Shown: positions 1 through 10,902, counted from the stretch's first letter. The stretch: 64,000 nucleotides of DNA from Streptomyces sp. H27-C3 (GCF_030063415.1 NZ_JASITA010000025.1:52774-116773); one strand, 5' to 3'. Notes: generated by a model not told the origin, from the letters alone. Numbers and translations are program-made.

Positions 1-639
1 GCCGTCCCGATGGCGCGCTCGCTCCTCAACTCCGCGCTGATCGCCGTCGCGACGACCCTCGGGACGCTGCTGCTCGCGTCGCTCGCCGGGTACGGTCTGG
101 CCCGCATCCCCTACCGGTACGCCGACCAGGTCTTCTACGCGATCCTCGGCACGCTCATGGTCCCGGCGGCGGTCACGTTCGTGCCGAGCTTCGTGCTCGT
201 CTCGTCGCTCGGCTGGGTCTCGACGCTGCGCGGGCTGATCGTCCCGACGCTGTTCTCGGCGTTCGCGGCGTTCATTTTCCGCCAGTATTTTCTGGGCTTC
301 CCCAAGGAGCTGGAGGACGCGGCACGGGTGGACGGGCTCGGCTACTGGCGTACGTACTGGCGCATCGTCGTACCCAACTCGCGGCCCGTCTTCGCCGCCG
401 TCGGGACGATCGTGTTCATCGGCGCGTGGAACTCCTTCCTGTGGCCGCTGGTGATCGGGCAGGACCGGGAGGCCTGGACGGTGCAGGTGGCACTGTCCAC
501 GCTGACCACCGCACAGGTGATCAATCTGCATGAGCTGTTCCTCGCGGCGGTGGTGTCGATCTTTCCGCTGCTGCTGGTGTTTCTGCTGTTCCAGCGGTGG
601 ATCGTGGCCGGGGTGGAGAGGTCCGGCATCGACGACTGA
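1..639 (+). CDS. Carbohydrate ABC transporter permease (MalG type), 5' end cut by window
   Basis: The reading frame is open from the first base, so the true start lies upstream; an ATG at 10 is probably internal. The visible ~210 residues are hydrophobic with about five membrane segments. The permease EAA loop is clear (ELEDAARVDGLGYWRTYWRIVVP, about residues 100-120), which contacts the ATPase in binding-protein-dependent importers. A short Arg-rich tail after the last helix (FQRWIVAGVERSGIDD) is typical of MalG-like sugar permeases. Other transporter subunits would be expected upstream, outside the window. The substrate cannot be told. Family is well supported; the sugar is not. Confidence 0.9.
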   Translation, partial: AVPMARSLLNSALIAVATTLGTLLLASLAGYGLARIPYRYADQVFYAILGTLMVPAAVTFVPSFVLVSSLGWVSTLRGLIVPTLFSAFAAFIFRQYFLGFPKELEDAARVDGLGYWRTYWRIVVPNSRPVFAAVGTIVFIGAWNSFLWPLVIGQDREAWTVQVALSTLTTAQVINLHELFLAAVVSIFPLLLVFLLFQRWIVAGVERSGIDD

Positions 640-756
640 GCACCTGGAGGGCCGGGCACCTGACTGAACACCTTCCGCTCACCCGCCGTTGACGTTCCGT
701 CAATTCGGGAGCCTTAGATTCCGGGGGTTCACCGTCCCCCATCCCTGGAGCGAGAC

Positions 757-1914
757 ATGGAACGTCGTAACTTCCTGCGCGGCGCGGTCATCGGCACCTC
801 CGCGGCGGCCTTCGGAGGCACCCTCTGGCGCGGCGCCGCCTACGCCGCGCCCGCCCAGCCGGGCGCCGGCCCGTACGGCGCGCTGAGTACGGCCGACGCG
901 AACCGCATCCGGCTGCCCGCCGGTTTCAGCAGCCGTGTCATAGCCCGCTCCGGCCAGAAGGTCGGCTCGACCGCCTACACCTGGCACAACGCACCGGACG
1001 GCGGCGCCTGTTACGCGGACGGCACCGGCTGGATCTATGTCTCCAACTCGGAGATCAACCCCTCGGGCGGCGCGGGCGCGGTCCGCTTCTCCTCGACGGG
1101 CGCGATCACCGGCGCGTACCGCATCCTGTCCTCCACCCGGCAGAACTGCGCGGGCGGCAAGACCCCGTGGAACACCTGGCTGTCCTGCGAGGAGGTCGAC
1201 CGCGGTTACGTCTACGAGACCGACCCGTGGGGCGTGAAGGCGGCCGTGCGCCGGGACGCGATGGGCCGCTTCAAGCACGAGGCAGCCGCCGCCGACCCCG
1301 TGCGCAGGACGATCTACCTCACCGAGGACACGACCGACGGCTGCTTCTACCGCTTCACACCCACCACCTGGGGAGATCTCTCCGCGGGCCGACTTGAGGT
1401 GCTGAAGATGGGCTCGGGCACGTCCGGACCCGTCACCTGGGCCACCGTCCCCGACCCGAGCGGCGCCTCGACCGCCACCCGCGACCAGGTCTCGGGCGCC
1501 AAGCGCTTCACGGGGGGCGAGGGCTGCCACTACGCCTACGACACCTGCTGGTTCACCACCAAGGGCGACAACCGGGTCTGGCAGTACAACGCGGCGGCCC
1601 AGACCATCGAGCTGGCCTACGACGACTCCCTGGTCTCCGGCACCGCCCCGCTCACCGGCGTGGACAACGTCACCGGCACATCCTCCGGCGACCTGTTCGT
1701 GTCGGAGGACGGCGGCAACATGGAGATCTGCGTGATCACCCCGGACGACGTGGTGGCACCGTTCCTGCGGATCGAGGGCCAGTCCGGCTCGGAGATCACC
1801 GGACCGGCCTTCTCACCCGACGGCCGGCGCCTGTACTTCTCCAGCCAGCGCGGCACGAGCGGCAGCTCGTCAGGGGGCATCACCTACGAGGTGACGGGCC
1901 CGTTCCGGGCGTAG
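757..1914 (+). CDS. Tat-exported DUF839 / PhoX-like protein
   Basis: A 385-residue protein starting MERRNFLRGAVIG. The twin-arginine motif RRNFLRG, a hydrophobic stretch and an Ala-rich cleavage area (about residues 25-32) indicate Tat export. The mature part reads like a beta-propeller of the DUF839/PhoX-like group, with segments such as NPSGGAGAVRF, CEEVDRGYVYE, LTEDTTDGCFYRF and SEDGGNMEICV. PhoX relatives are calcium/iron phosphatases, but this short DUF839 branch is not proven to be one, so enzymatic activity is inference. GAGCGAGAC precedes the ATG at about 8 bases. The end overlaps the tail of the convergent regulator by 31 bp. Confidence 0.85.
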   Translation: MERRNFLRGAVIGTSAAAFGGTLWRGAAYAAPAQPGAGPYGALSTADANRIRLPAGFSSRVIARSGQKVGSTAYTWHNAPDGGACYADGTGWIYVSNSEINPSGGAGAVRFSSTGAITGAYRILSSTRQNCAGGKTPWNTWLSCEEVDRGYVYETDPWGVKAAVRRDAMGRFKHEAAAADPVRRTIYLTEDTTDGCFYRFTPTTWGDLSAGRLEVLKMGSGTSGPVTWATVPDPSGASTATRDQVSGAKRFTGGEGCHYAYDTCWFTTKGDNRVWQYNAAAQTIELAYDDSLVSGTAPLTGVDNVTGTSSGDLFVSEDGGNMEICVITPDDVVAPFLRIEGQSGSEITGPAFSPDGRRLYFSSQRGTSGSSSGGITYEVTGPFRA

Positions 1915-2942
1915 CGGCCGGCCGCGCGGGGCGTCGTACGGGCCCGCTCGCGCGGCTTCGCCCAGCTTCCCTCCGCCGTGGCGCCGCCCCTCAGCAGGGC
2001 GGCGCCCAGCGGGGTCAGTGAGTGCAGCACCGCGTTGCCGTGCCGCAGGGTGACGAGGAGGCCCGCCTCGCGCAGCACACAGGCGTGCTGGCTCGCCGAG
2101 GCCAGGGACACCCCGGACCGGCAGGCCAGTTCGCTGGTGGTGCAGCCGCTTCCGATGGCGCCCAGGACCGCCGAGCGGGTGGCGCCGACCAGCCGGGCGA
2201 GGGACGGGCCCGGGTCCGTGTCCGCGCCCGGGGACCCGGTGTGGGTCACCGGGTAGACCAGGACGGGCGCCAGCCGCGGGTCGCGGTAGACCACAGGCGT
2301 GCCCCGGCAGAAGAACGACGGCTGGAGCAGCAGGCCGCGGCCGTCCAGATGCAGGTCGCGGTCGACCGGGTAGTCGGCCTCCAGGACCGGCGGGCGCCAG
2401 CGCAGCATGGGCGGCAGCGAGGCGAGGAGTTCGTCGGCGCCGCCGTCCAGCAGGGCCCGGCCGCGGGCCGCCCGGTCCGCCTCGACGTGCGCCTGGATGT
2501 GCGGCCAGTACGGCTCGACGGCGGCCCGGTGGTAGCCGCGCAGGGCGCCGTTGAGGCGGCCCACGGCGCTGCTGCGGCCCTCGGCAAGCGGAGCGAGCCG
2601 GTCGGGCGGGGCCGTGCGGTCCGTGGCGAGCAGGGCCAGTTCGCCGCGCAGCCGCTCGGGTGCGGTGGCCCGTATCGCTTCGAGGCCCGTCTCCATGCCG
2701 TTCAGACCTTCACGGGGGGTCAGGAAATCCGGGAAATAGCCCCGGGTGGGCACCACGGCGGCGAGCAGTCGTGTTTCACCTTTCAACCGTGTACGGGATT
2801 CCTTGCGCCATTCCCCGAAGACCTGCGCGCCGCGCCGGTCCCTTATTCGGTGAAAGCTGAGAATCGTTTCCCACAACGCGTCGGGCCGGGCGGCCAGCCG
2901 CACCTTCGACAAGTCCCCGTCGGAGAAATGGACACGTAGCAC
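1884..2942 (-). CDS. ArsR-type winged-helix regulator (DUF5937 family)
   Basis: I place the start at the GTG at 2942 (VLRVHFSDGDLSKVRL), which has AGGTGGG just upstream and matches how this family usually begins; that gives 352 residues. The N-terminal ~200 residues form the DUF5937 domain common in Streptomyces. The C-terminal part carries a winged helix-turn-helix (TTSELACRSGVSLASASQHACVLREAGLLVTLRHGNAVLHSLTPLG), where ASASQHACVLREAGL is the recognition helix region. No cysteine metal-site pattern of classical ArsR/SmtB is seen, so it is probably not a metal sensor. Targets are unknown. It converges on the DUF839 gene and shares no operon. Confidence 0.8.
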   Translation of the reverse strand: MLRVHFSDGDLSKVRLAARPDALWETILSFHRIRDRRGAQVFGEWRKESRTRLKGETRLLAAVVPTRGYFPDFLTPREGLNGMETGLEAIRATAPERLRGELALLATDRTAPPDRLAPLAEGRSSAVGRLNGALRGYHRAAVEPYWPHIQAHVEADRAARGRALLDGGADELLASLPPMLRWRPPVLEADYPVDRDLHLDGRGLLLQPSFFCRGTPVVYRDPRLAPVLVYPVTHTGSPGADTDPGPSLARLVGATRSAVLGAIGSGCTTSELACRSGVSLASASQHACVLREAGLLVTLRHGNAVLHSLTPLGAALLRGGATAEGSWAKPRERARTTPRAAGRYARNGPVTS

Positions 2943-3378
2943 CGAACCCCCACCTGTTGCATCCGCAATCGCCCCCCGCAACCGAGTATGCATGCCATCA
3001 CAGGCCGTCACCACGGTCTTTCAGCCACAGTTGAAACGTATCGCGGCACCCCTGTGCCGAACGAAATGCTGTACCCAGCCGGGCACGCAACCGGAGCGAC
3101 CGAAAAAGCACAGTGAAGGCCGTGGGGGGCTTTGCTGGGCTTGGCGGCGGTCGGTGAAGGTGCGGCTCCGTGGCCGGCAGAGGTATCAGGATGTGGTCGA
3201 CGGATGGGTGTCCGTCGACCACATCTTGCCCCGTTTCACCGGCGGACGGCGGGAAAATGGCGGAATTGTACTCCCACTGTTTTCTTTTGTTGCCCTGGGT
3301 TCCACTCCGGTGGTTCACACCGTTACACCGGCGTTCGCCCGGCTGGACGGATTCGGTGGTTGGGCAGCAGTACACGAT
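2943..3378. other. Gene-free stretch with one perfect hairpin
   Basis: There is no convincing coding sequence between the regulator start and the hexosaminidase relic. The notable element is the 15-bp perfect inverted repeat at 3190-3225. The part from 3240 to 3310 is less GC-rich than the surroundings and could hold a promoter for the divergent regulator, but I see no clear -35/-10 pair. Confidence 0.5.
3190..3225. repeat. Perfect 15-bp inverted repeat, 6-base loop
   Basis: Bases 3190-3204 (GATGTGGTCGACGGA) are the exact reverse complement of 3211-3225, with a 6-base spacer. There is no T-run on either side, so it is a weak candidate for a terminator and could be an operator or an RNA hairpin. 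It lies 248 bases upstream of the ArsR-type regulator start, inside a 436-base gene-free stretch. Confidence 0.7.
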
Positions 3379-3870
3379 TCAACCGCGGACTTCGAAACGC
3401 CACAGCGAATATCCGTACCGGGTCTGCCGTGCGAGGCCCAGCAGCCGCACGAACCGCGCTGCCACCGGCTCGATCTCCGCCGCGTCCTGCCCGGCGGACC
3501 GCCGGCCGCGCCGCTCGACGACGGACCGCCAGTGCGTGCCGTCCTCGGAGACCTGGACGTCGTAGTCGCGGCCGGCGGCGGCCTCCCAGTCGAGCAGGAA
3601 GCGCCGGTGGTTCGCGCCGGGATCAAAGCGCAGCAGGGTCTCGCTCTCCCTGGCGGGCCCGGTGGTGGCGCGTGGTGATGCGATGCGGATACCGGTGAGG
3701 TCGGCGATCTCCTGGGTCAACTGCCGCGCGAGGAGCAGCAGTCGGGTGGCGTCGCGGGCGACGGCCACGACGCGCGAGTCCTCACTGAGCCGATACGTTC
3801 CCGAGCCTCCGGTCCACTCCTGGAGGGCGGGGGCCACGACGGGTCGGGCATGGGTGCCGTCCGCGTTCAC
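3379..3870 (-). pseudogene. Shrunken beta-N-acetylhexosaminidase relic: N-domain fused to a discoidin-domain tail
   Basis: The start is the GTG at 3870, five bases after AGGAGG, giving 163 residues. Residues 1-75 resemble the zincin-like domain that precedes the catalytic barrel of GH20 hexosaminidases (VVAPALQEWTGGSGTYRLSE). From about residue 80 to the end it reads as the second half of an F5/8 type C (discoidin) domain (DYDVQVSEDGTHWRSV ... RFVRLLGLARQTRYGYSLWRFEVRG). The catalytic barrel that should lie between is missing and there is no signal peptide. I infer a large in-frame internal deletion of a secreted hexosaminidase. The frame is intact and the ribosome site is good, so a small protein may still be made. 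Domain calls are from memory of the family, not a search. Confidence 0.6.
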
Positions 3871-3930
3871 GGGGGCCTCCTCGACGGCGTGTGCGCCCGG
3901 CGGGCGGTACATGCGCCTGGAAAGCACAGT

Positions 3931-3970
3931 AGAGCGGCGGCACCTCCGCACAAGGTGCCGCCGCTCTTTT
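3931..3970. terminator. Strong hairpin between ppdK and the hexosaminidase relic
   Basis: Bases 3931-3945 and 3953-3967 form a perfect 15-bp stem with a 7-base loop, followed by TTT on the plus strand. On the minus strand it lies 145 bases after the ppdK stop and about 60 bases before the relic start, so it probably ends ppdK transcription even without a good U-run there. Confidence 0.65.
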
Positions 3971-4111
3971 CACTGCGCCGGAGCCCGCCGACGGTTCATG
4001 AGGGTCGGAGTGAGCCGAAGACGGCTCCGGTGGTACGTGCCGGGTCGGTCCGGTCCGGTCCGGCCGGCGGACCCGGGCTGTGCCGGCCGGTGGACCCGGT
4101 CGGCTTCGCGG

Positions 4112-6829
<2,718 letters not shown>

Positions 6830-6878
6830 GGGTCTCGACTCCTCGAGGACGCGGTGGCTGCCCTGACGGCGAGGAACA

Positions 6879-6903
6879 TACCCAGATCGAAGGTGTCTGG
6901 GTA
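6879..6903. promoter_or_regulatory. 8-9-8 inverted repeat upstream of ppdK
   Basis: TACCCAGA (6879-6886) and TCTGGGTA (6896-6903) are perfect reverse complements 9 bases apart, centred about 62 bases upstream of the ppdK GTG. The size and symmetry fit a dimeric regulator's operator; an RNA hairpin in the 5' leader is the alternative. Confidence 0.55.
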
Positions 6904-7022
6904 CGTCCACTTGACCGTCATGCGGTCTTAACCACTCGTCCGCCAGCAGATCGAAAGTGATCGTACTCCGGAGCCCACCCTCGACATGTGTTCAAGAGTC
7001 GTAGACATGATGATCGAAAGTG
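6885..7022. repeat. Three evenly spaced 11-mers GATCGAARGTG
   Basis: GATCGAAGGTG at 6885-6895, GATCGAAAGTG at 6949-6959 and again at 7012-7022: same orientation, starts 64 and 63 bases apart, near six helical turns. The first two share a longer 13-mer beginning CA. This looks like a spaced binding-site array for ppdK control. Confidence 0.6.
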
Positions 7023-7076
7023 GCGAAATGGGCCGCCAGGATCACCCAAGAGTCACTGTTGCGTACGGGAAACGAA

Positions 7077-7104
7077 GAAAAACAGGGTGGCACCCAGTGC
7101 CACC
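7077..7104 (-). terminator. Intrinsic terminator after dusB (possibly bidirectional)
   Basis: An 8-bp perfect stem (7086-7093 with 7097-7104, loop CCA). Read on the minus strand it is followed by CTGTTTTTC, a good U-run, about 137 bases after the dusB stop. On the plus strand TTTT also follows, so it may work both ways. Confidence 0.75.
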
Positions 7105-7128
7105 TTTTGAGAGATGGACCCCTGCGTC

Positions 7129-7148
7129 TGTCGCTCATCTGAGCGACA
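7129..7148. repeat. 20-bp perfect palindrome
   Basis: TGTCGCTCA, two bases, TGAGCGACA. It lies between the dusB stop and the dusB terminator, so it is either a hairpin in the dusB 3' untranslated RNA or an operator. Nothing else indicates which. Confidence 0.6.
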
Positions 7149-7240
7149 CCCCTATCAGGCGTGGCGAGAATCACGTCCCTGTCCGGGCCCGAATCTCACG
7201 ATCCAGACCCCCGCGTGGACGGTTTGTCCCCTCCGGGCTC

Positions 7241-8368
7241 TCAGCCTCCGGAAGTGTCCAGCTCAGCGTCCGCGCTCAAGCCCGAGCAGTCGTACGGATC
7301 CTTCAACCAGCCGTCCGGCAGAACCACCCGGCCGTTGCCCGACGTGCGCCCACGCGGCCCGTCGGCCCCCTCGGGCCATGCCTGGTCCAGATCCAGCTCG
7401 CTCAGGTGAGCGTCCATTTCGGCCAAAGATGAGGAGATCGCGAGCTTCCTGCGCATCTCCGAGCCGACCGAGAAGCCCTTGAGGTACCAGGCGACGTGCT
7501 TACGGAAGTCAATGACCCCACGCGCCTCGTCCCCGATCCACTCCCCCAGCAGCTCCGCGTGCCGCCGCATGACCTTGGCGACCTCGCGCAGCGGCGGGGC
7601 GGCGTACGCGTCCGTGCCCTCGAACCCGGCCACGAGGTCCCCGAACAGCCACGGCCGCCCCAGGCACCCACGGCCCACGACGACGCCGTCACAGCCCGTC
7701 TCACGCATCATCCGCAGGGCGTCGTCGGCCGACCAGATGTCGCCGTTGCCGAGGACCGGGATCTCGGGCACATGCTCCTTGAGCCGCGCGATCGCGTCCC
7801 AGTCCGCCGTACCGCCGTAGTGCTGGGCCGCGGTCCTGCCGTGCAGCGCGATGGCCGTCACACCCTCCTCGACCGCGATGCGCCCGGCGTCGAGGTAGGT
7901 GAGGTGCTCGTCGTTGATGCCCTTGCGCATTTTCATGGTCACGGGCAGCGCGCCCGCGTTCGCGACGGCCTCGTTCAGGATCGCCCGCAGCAGTGGCCGC
8001 TTGAAGGGGAGCGCGGAGCCGCCGCCCTTGCGGGTCACCTTGGGCACCGGGCAGCCGAAGTTCAGGTCGATGTGGTCGGCCAGGTCCTCGTCCACGATCA
8101 TGCGGACGGCCTTGCCGACGGTGACCGGGTCCACGCCGTACAGCTGCATCGAGCGCGGGCGCTCGGTGTCGTCGAAGCGGATGAGCTGCATGGTCTTCTC
8201 GTTGCGCTCGACCAGCGCCCGCGTCGTGATCATCTCGCTGACGAACAGGCCCTTGCCGCCCGAGAACTCCCTGCACAGGGTCCGGAACGGCGCATTGGTG
8301 ATGCCCGCCATGGGAGCGAGCACCACGGGCGGCCGCACCACGTGCGGACCGATCTTCAACTGCGTCAT
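7241..8368 (-). CDS. dusB: tRNA-dihydrouridine synthase B
   Basis: A flavin enzyme that reduces specific uridines in the tRNA D-loop. The start is the ATG at 8368 (MTQLKIGPHVVRPPVV), giving 375 residues. Seen: the FMN barrel start LAPMAGITNAPFRTLC (about 20-35), the catalytic-cysteine motif DLNFGCPVPKV (Cys near residue 105), the MKMRKG strand, the HGRT motif and GNGDI. All the usual active-site pieces are present. It is divergent from the DHA2 transporter with 84 bases between, so the two probably share a promoter region. The exact DusB subgroup is inferred from family resemblance. Confidence 0.93.
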   Translation of the reverse strand: MTQLKIGPHVVRPPVVLAPMAGITNAPFRTLCREFSGGKGLFVSEMITTRALVERNEKTMQLIRFDDTERPRSMQLYGVDPVTVGKAVRMIVDEDLADHIDLNFGCPVPKVTRKGGGSALPFKRPLLRAILNEAVANAGALPVTMKMRKGINDEHLTYLDAGRIAVEEGVTAIALHGRTAAQHYGGTADWDAIARLKEHVPEIPVLGNGDIWSADDALRMMRETGCDGVVVGRGCLGRPWLFGDLVAGFEGTDAYAAPPLREVAKVMRRHAELLGEWIGDEARGVIDFRKHVAWYLKGFSVGSEMRRKLAISSSLAEMDAHLSELDLDQAWPEGADGPRGRTSGNGRVVLPDGWLKDPYDCSGLSADAELDTSGG

Positions 8369-8452
8369 CTGCGAGGTACCTCGTACGTGAAGGCCGGGCG
8401 TGCGGGACAGGGTGAGGCAACCATTGTCCCGCACCGGAGGTAGCGTCGGTTC

Positions 8453-9931
8453 ATGCCCGAGCCCAGTCATAGGCGGCGGCTGCTTGTGCTGGGCATTTGC
8501 TGCATGAGCCTGCTGATCGTCAGCCTCGACAACACGGTCCTCAACGTCGCCCTGCCCTCCATGCGCGAGGAGCTGGACGTCGGCGTCGCCGGGATGCAGT
8601 GGACGATCGACGCGTACACCCTCGTCCTCGCCTCCCTGCTGATGCTCGCGGGCTCCACCGCCGACCGGATCGGGCGCCGCAAGGTCTTCGTGGCCGGTCT
8701 GGTCGTCTTCACGCTGGGGTCGCTGCTGTGCTCACTCGCGCCGAACCTCGAAGCGCTCGTCGCCTTCCGGATGGTCCAGGCCGTCGGCGGCTCCATGCTC
8801 AACCCCGTCGCGATGTCGATCATCACCAACACCTTCACGGACCCGCGTGAGCGCGCCCGCGCCATCGGGGTGTGGGGCGGGGTCGTCGGGATCTCGATGG
8901 CCGCGGGACCGCTGATCGGCGGCCTGCTGGTGGACACCGTGGGGTGGCGGTCCATCTTCTGGGTCAATCTGCCGGTGGGCATCGCCGCGCTGCTGCTGAC
9001 CCTTCGGTACGTGCCCGAGTCGCGCGCTCCGAAGCCGCGCCGGCCCGACCCGGTCGGCCAGCTGCTGATCATCGCGCTGCTCGGCTCGCTGACGTACGCG
9101 ATCATCGAGGCGCCCGCGGCCGGCTGGACATCGCCGCTGATCCTGTCCTTCGCCGCGCTGGCCGCGGCCTCGCTCGTCGGGCTGCTCGTGTACGAGCCCA
9201 GGCGGGCGGAGCCACTGATCGACCTGCGGTTCTTCCACAGCGCGCCGTTCAGCGGCGCGACGGTGATCGCGGTGTGCGCGTTCGCGGCGCTCGGCGGCTT
9301 CCTGTTCCTGAACACCCTGTATCTCCAGGACGTACGGGGACTGTCCGCGCTGCACGCCGGTCTGTTCATGCTGCCGATGGCGGCGCTGACCTTCGTGTGC
9401 GCGCCGCTCTCGGGGCGGCTGGTGGGCAGTCGCGGGCCGCGGCTCCCGTTGCTGGTGGCGGGCGTCGCGATGGCGGCGAGCGGCGTGCTGTTCGCGGCGT
9501 TCGGGGCGGAGACGTCCACGCCGCTGCTGTTCACCGGGTACGTGCTCTTCGGCCTGGGCTTCGGCATGGTGAACGCGCCGATCACCAATACCGCCGTCTC
9601 CGGGATGCCACGGGCCCAGGCGGGCGTCGCGGCGGCCGTCGCCTCCACCAGCCGGCAGATCGGCCAGACCCTGGGCGTCGCCGTGATCGGCGCCGTGCTG
9701 GCCGCCGGGGCGCACGGCAGCTCGTACGAGGACGGCTTCGTGGCCGCGAGCAGGCCCGCCTGGTGGATCATCGCCGGATGCGGGCTCTGCGTGCTCGTGG
9801 TGGGAGCGCTGACCAGCGGCCCATGGGCCAGGGAGTCGGCCTTGCGCACGGCGGACCGGCTCCGGGAGCCGGCCGAGGACCGGACCCCGGCGCATGCGGA
9901 CAAGGGCGTGGGCCCTGACCACCTGAGGTGA
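8453..9931 (+). CDS. DHA2-family (14-helix) MFS efflux transporter
   Basis: 492 residues with many hydrophobic helices. The early motif DNTVLNVALPSMREEL (about 25-40) and the loop motif ADRIGRRKVFVAGL (about 70-83) are those of EmrB/QacA drug exporters driven by proton exchange. The motif C region GVVGISMAAGPLIGGLL (about 145-160) supports an antiporter. The C-terminal tail is charged and cytosolic. No TetR gene lies next to it. Substrates cannot be read from sequence; drug or metabolite export is family inference. Confidence 0.92.
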   Translation: MPEPSHRRRLLVLGICCMSLLIVSLDNTVLNVALPSMREELDVGVAGMQWTIDAYTLVLASLLMLAGSTADRIGRRKVFVAGLVVFTLGSLLCSLAPNLEALVAFRMVQAVGGSMLNPVAMSIITNTFTDPRERARAIGVWGGVVGISMAAGPLIGGLLVDTVGWRSIFWVNLPVGIAALLLTLRYVPESRAPKPRRPDPVGQLLIIALLGSLTYAIIEAPAAGWTSPLILSFAALAAASLVGLLVYEPRRAEPLIDLRFFHSAPFSGATVIAVCAFAALGGFLFLNTLYLQDVRGLSALHAGLFMLPMAALTFVCAPLSGRLVGSRGPRLPLLVAGVAMAASGVLFAAFGAETSTPLLFTGYVLFGLGFGMVNAPITNTAVSGMPRAQAGVAAAVASTSRQIGQTLGVAVIGAVLAAGAHGSSYEDGFVAASRPAWWIIAGCGLCVLVVGALTSGPWARESALRTADRLREPAEDRTPAHADKGVGPDHLR

Positions 9932-9970
9932 TCCGGGCCCACCGGTCCTGATGTGCCGCGGGGCGGAGCG

Positions 9971-10213
9971 TCAGGCCTTCTTGGGCTTCTCGGCCTTCTT
10001 GCCCTGCGCCGGCTCGTCCTGCGCCGTCGCCTCGCTGTTCTCCTCCTGGGTGGCGGCGGCGCGCTCGCGCATCTTGCGCACCAGCTCGTCCTTCTGCTCT
10101 GCGGCGCCCCTGCGGTCGGCGTTGCGCGTGGGACCGTTGTCCGCGACTTCGGCGCGGGACATCCTCTTGCGCTGTCCGCCTACGCCGAGCAGGTTGTTGC
10201 GGCTCTTTGCCAC
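9971..10213 (-). CDS. Small DUF6243 family protein
   Basis: 80 residues, very basic and charged, beginning MAKSRNNLLGVGGQRKRMSR, which matches the Streptomyces DUF6243 pattern. The second half is Lys/Glu/Ala rich (DELVRKMRERAAATQEEN) and likely helical. The function of the family is unknown; the basic start could suit nucleic-acid contact, but that is a guess. GGGAGAACCC precedes the ATG. It converges with the transporter. Confidence 0.85.
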   Translation of the reverse strand: MAKSRNNLLGVGGQRKRMSRAEVADNGPTRNADRRGAAEQKDELVRKMRERAAATQEENSEATAQDEPAQGKKAEKPKKA

Positions 10214-10419
10214 GGGTTCTCCCGGAAAGGTTGAGAAGTGATCTGCGGAATTGTCTGGTGGGGGGCGGAGGTGGAGTCCGCCGCGCTCTCACTCGTAGAT
10301 CTGGAAGAACATGCACGCAACTTTACCGGGCCGTACGGGGCCCGGCGTCCATTTTTCGTCCGGCCCCGGCGCACCGAGGTCCCGGCGACCGGTCGGCCGG
10401 GGTCGCGGCGACCGTCCAC

Positions 10420-10632
10420 TCAGCTCCCGGCGCCGCCCGGGTCAACGGTCGCTTGGTGGGCCTCCGTGAGGTGTTCCTCGGCCTTGAGCCAGGGCAGGAA
10501 CTGCGCTCCCTTGCGCCAGCCGCACGTGTCGCAGGTGAGCATCCGCTGTATTCCGGACCGCTGGACGCGGACCACGTGCTCACGGCCGTGCTGATCCCAT
10601 CTGCTCACTTCGCCGGCGGTCGTCGACGGCAT
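10420..10632 (-). CDS. Small CxxC protein, unknown function
   Basis: 70 residues (MPSTTAGEVSRWDQHGREHVV...). One CDTCGW pair could form half of a zinc knuckle or a redox site; the rest (FLPWLKAEEHLTEAHQATVD) is a short amphipathic helix with a His that might complete metal binding. GGCACG-type sequence and AGGGAGGC lie before the ATG, supporting translation. I do not recognise a named family. It lies downstream of glyS in the same direction, separated by the 162-bp palindromic element and a hairpin. Confidence 0.65.
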   Translation of the reverse strand: MPSTTAGEVSRWDQHGREHVVRVQRSGIQRMLTCDTCGWRKGAQFLPWLKAEEHLTEAHQATVDPGGAGS

Positions 10633-10680
10633 CGTGCCTCCCTGGAACGCCTTCGGAACGCGTCCGCTCAGTGTGCACGA

Positions 10681-10711
10681 AGCCCCCGGTCCGAAAATCG
10701 GACCGGGGGCT
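10681..10711 (-). terminator. GC hairpin downstream of glyS
   Basis: A perfect 14-bp stem (10681-10694 with 10698-10711) with an AAA loop. No U-run follows on the minus strand. Strong GC stems of this kind commonly end transcripts in Streptomyces. It lies between the glyS-side palindromic element and the 70-residue gene. Confidence 0.6.
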
Positions 10712-10733
10712 CAGTCGGTGCTTGGAACGCCTA

Positions 10734-10895
10734 GGGGGTGTCCGGCCGATCTCCGTGGGTGAAGGAGCGGGGGCTGGTGCGTGGGAGCCGCGAGGCGCAG
10801 GAGGGAGTCGACGCGGAGCGTCGGTGACCGACGACAACGCCGCGGATGTGCGTGCCGGACCCCGCGACGCCACGGAGATCGGGCCGGACACCCCC
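10734..10895. mobile_element. 162-bp palindromic MITE-like element, variant ends (copy A)
   Basis: Ends are 25-26 bp inverted repeats: GGGGGTGTCCGGCC then GATCTCCGTGG on the left (10734-10758), matched on the right (10870-10895) with a single extra base. TA flanks both sides (10732-10733 and 10896-10897). The middle (10802-10842) shares the core GACGCGGAGCGTCG followed by GACCGACGACAACGCCG with copies B and C, although its ends are different. It has no coding capacity. It sits directly after the glyS stop. Confidence 0.7.
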
Positions 10896-10902
10896 TAAGA
10901 CA

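Larger units (their letters stand above)
6830..7240. promoter_or_regulatory. 411-base ppdK upstream region with spaced repeats and a terminator
   Basis: No gene is seen here. From the ppdK side it holds an 8-bp inverted repeat (6879-6903), three copies of an 11-mer about 64 bases apart (6885, 6949, 7012), the dusB terminator (7086-7104) and a 20-bp palindrome (7129-7148). The ppdK promoter must lie between about 6850 and 7075, but I cannot place its boxes with confidence. Confidence 0.55.
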
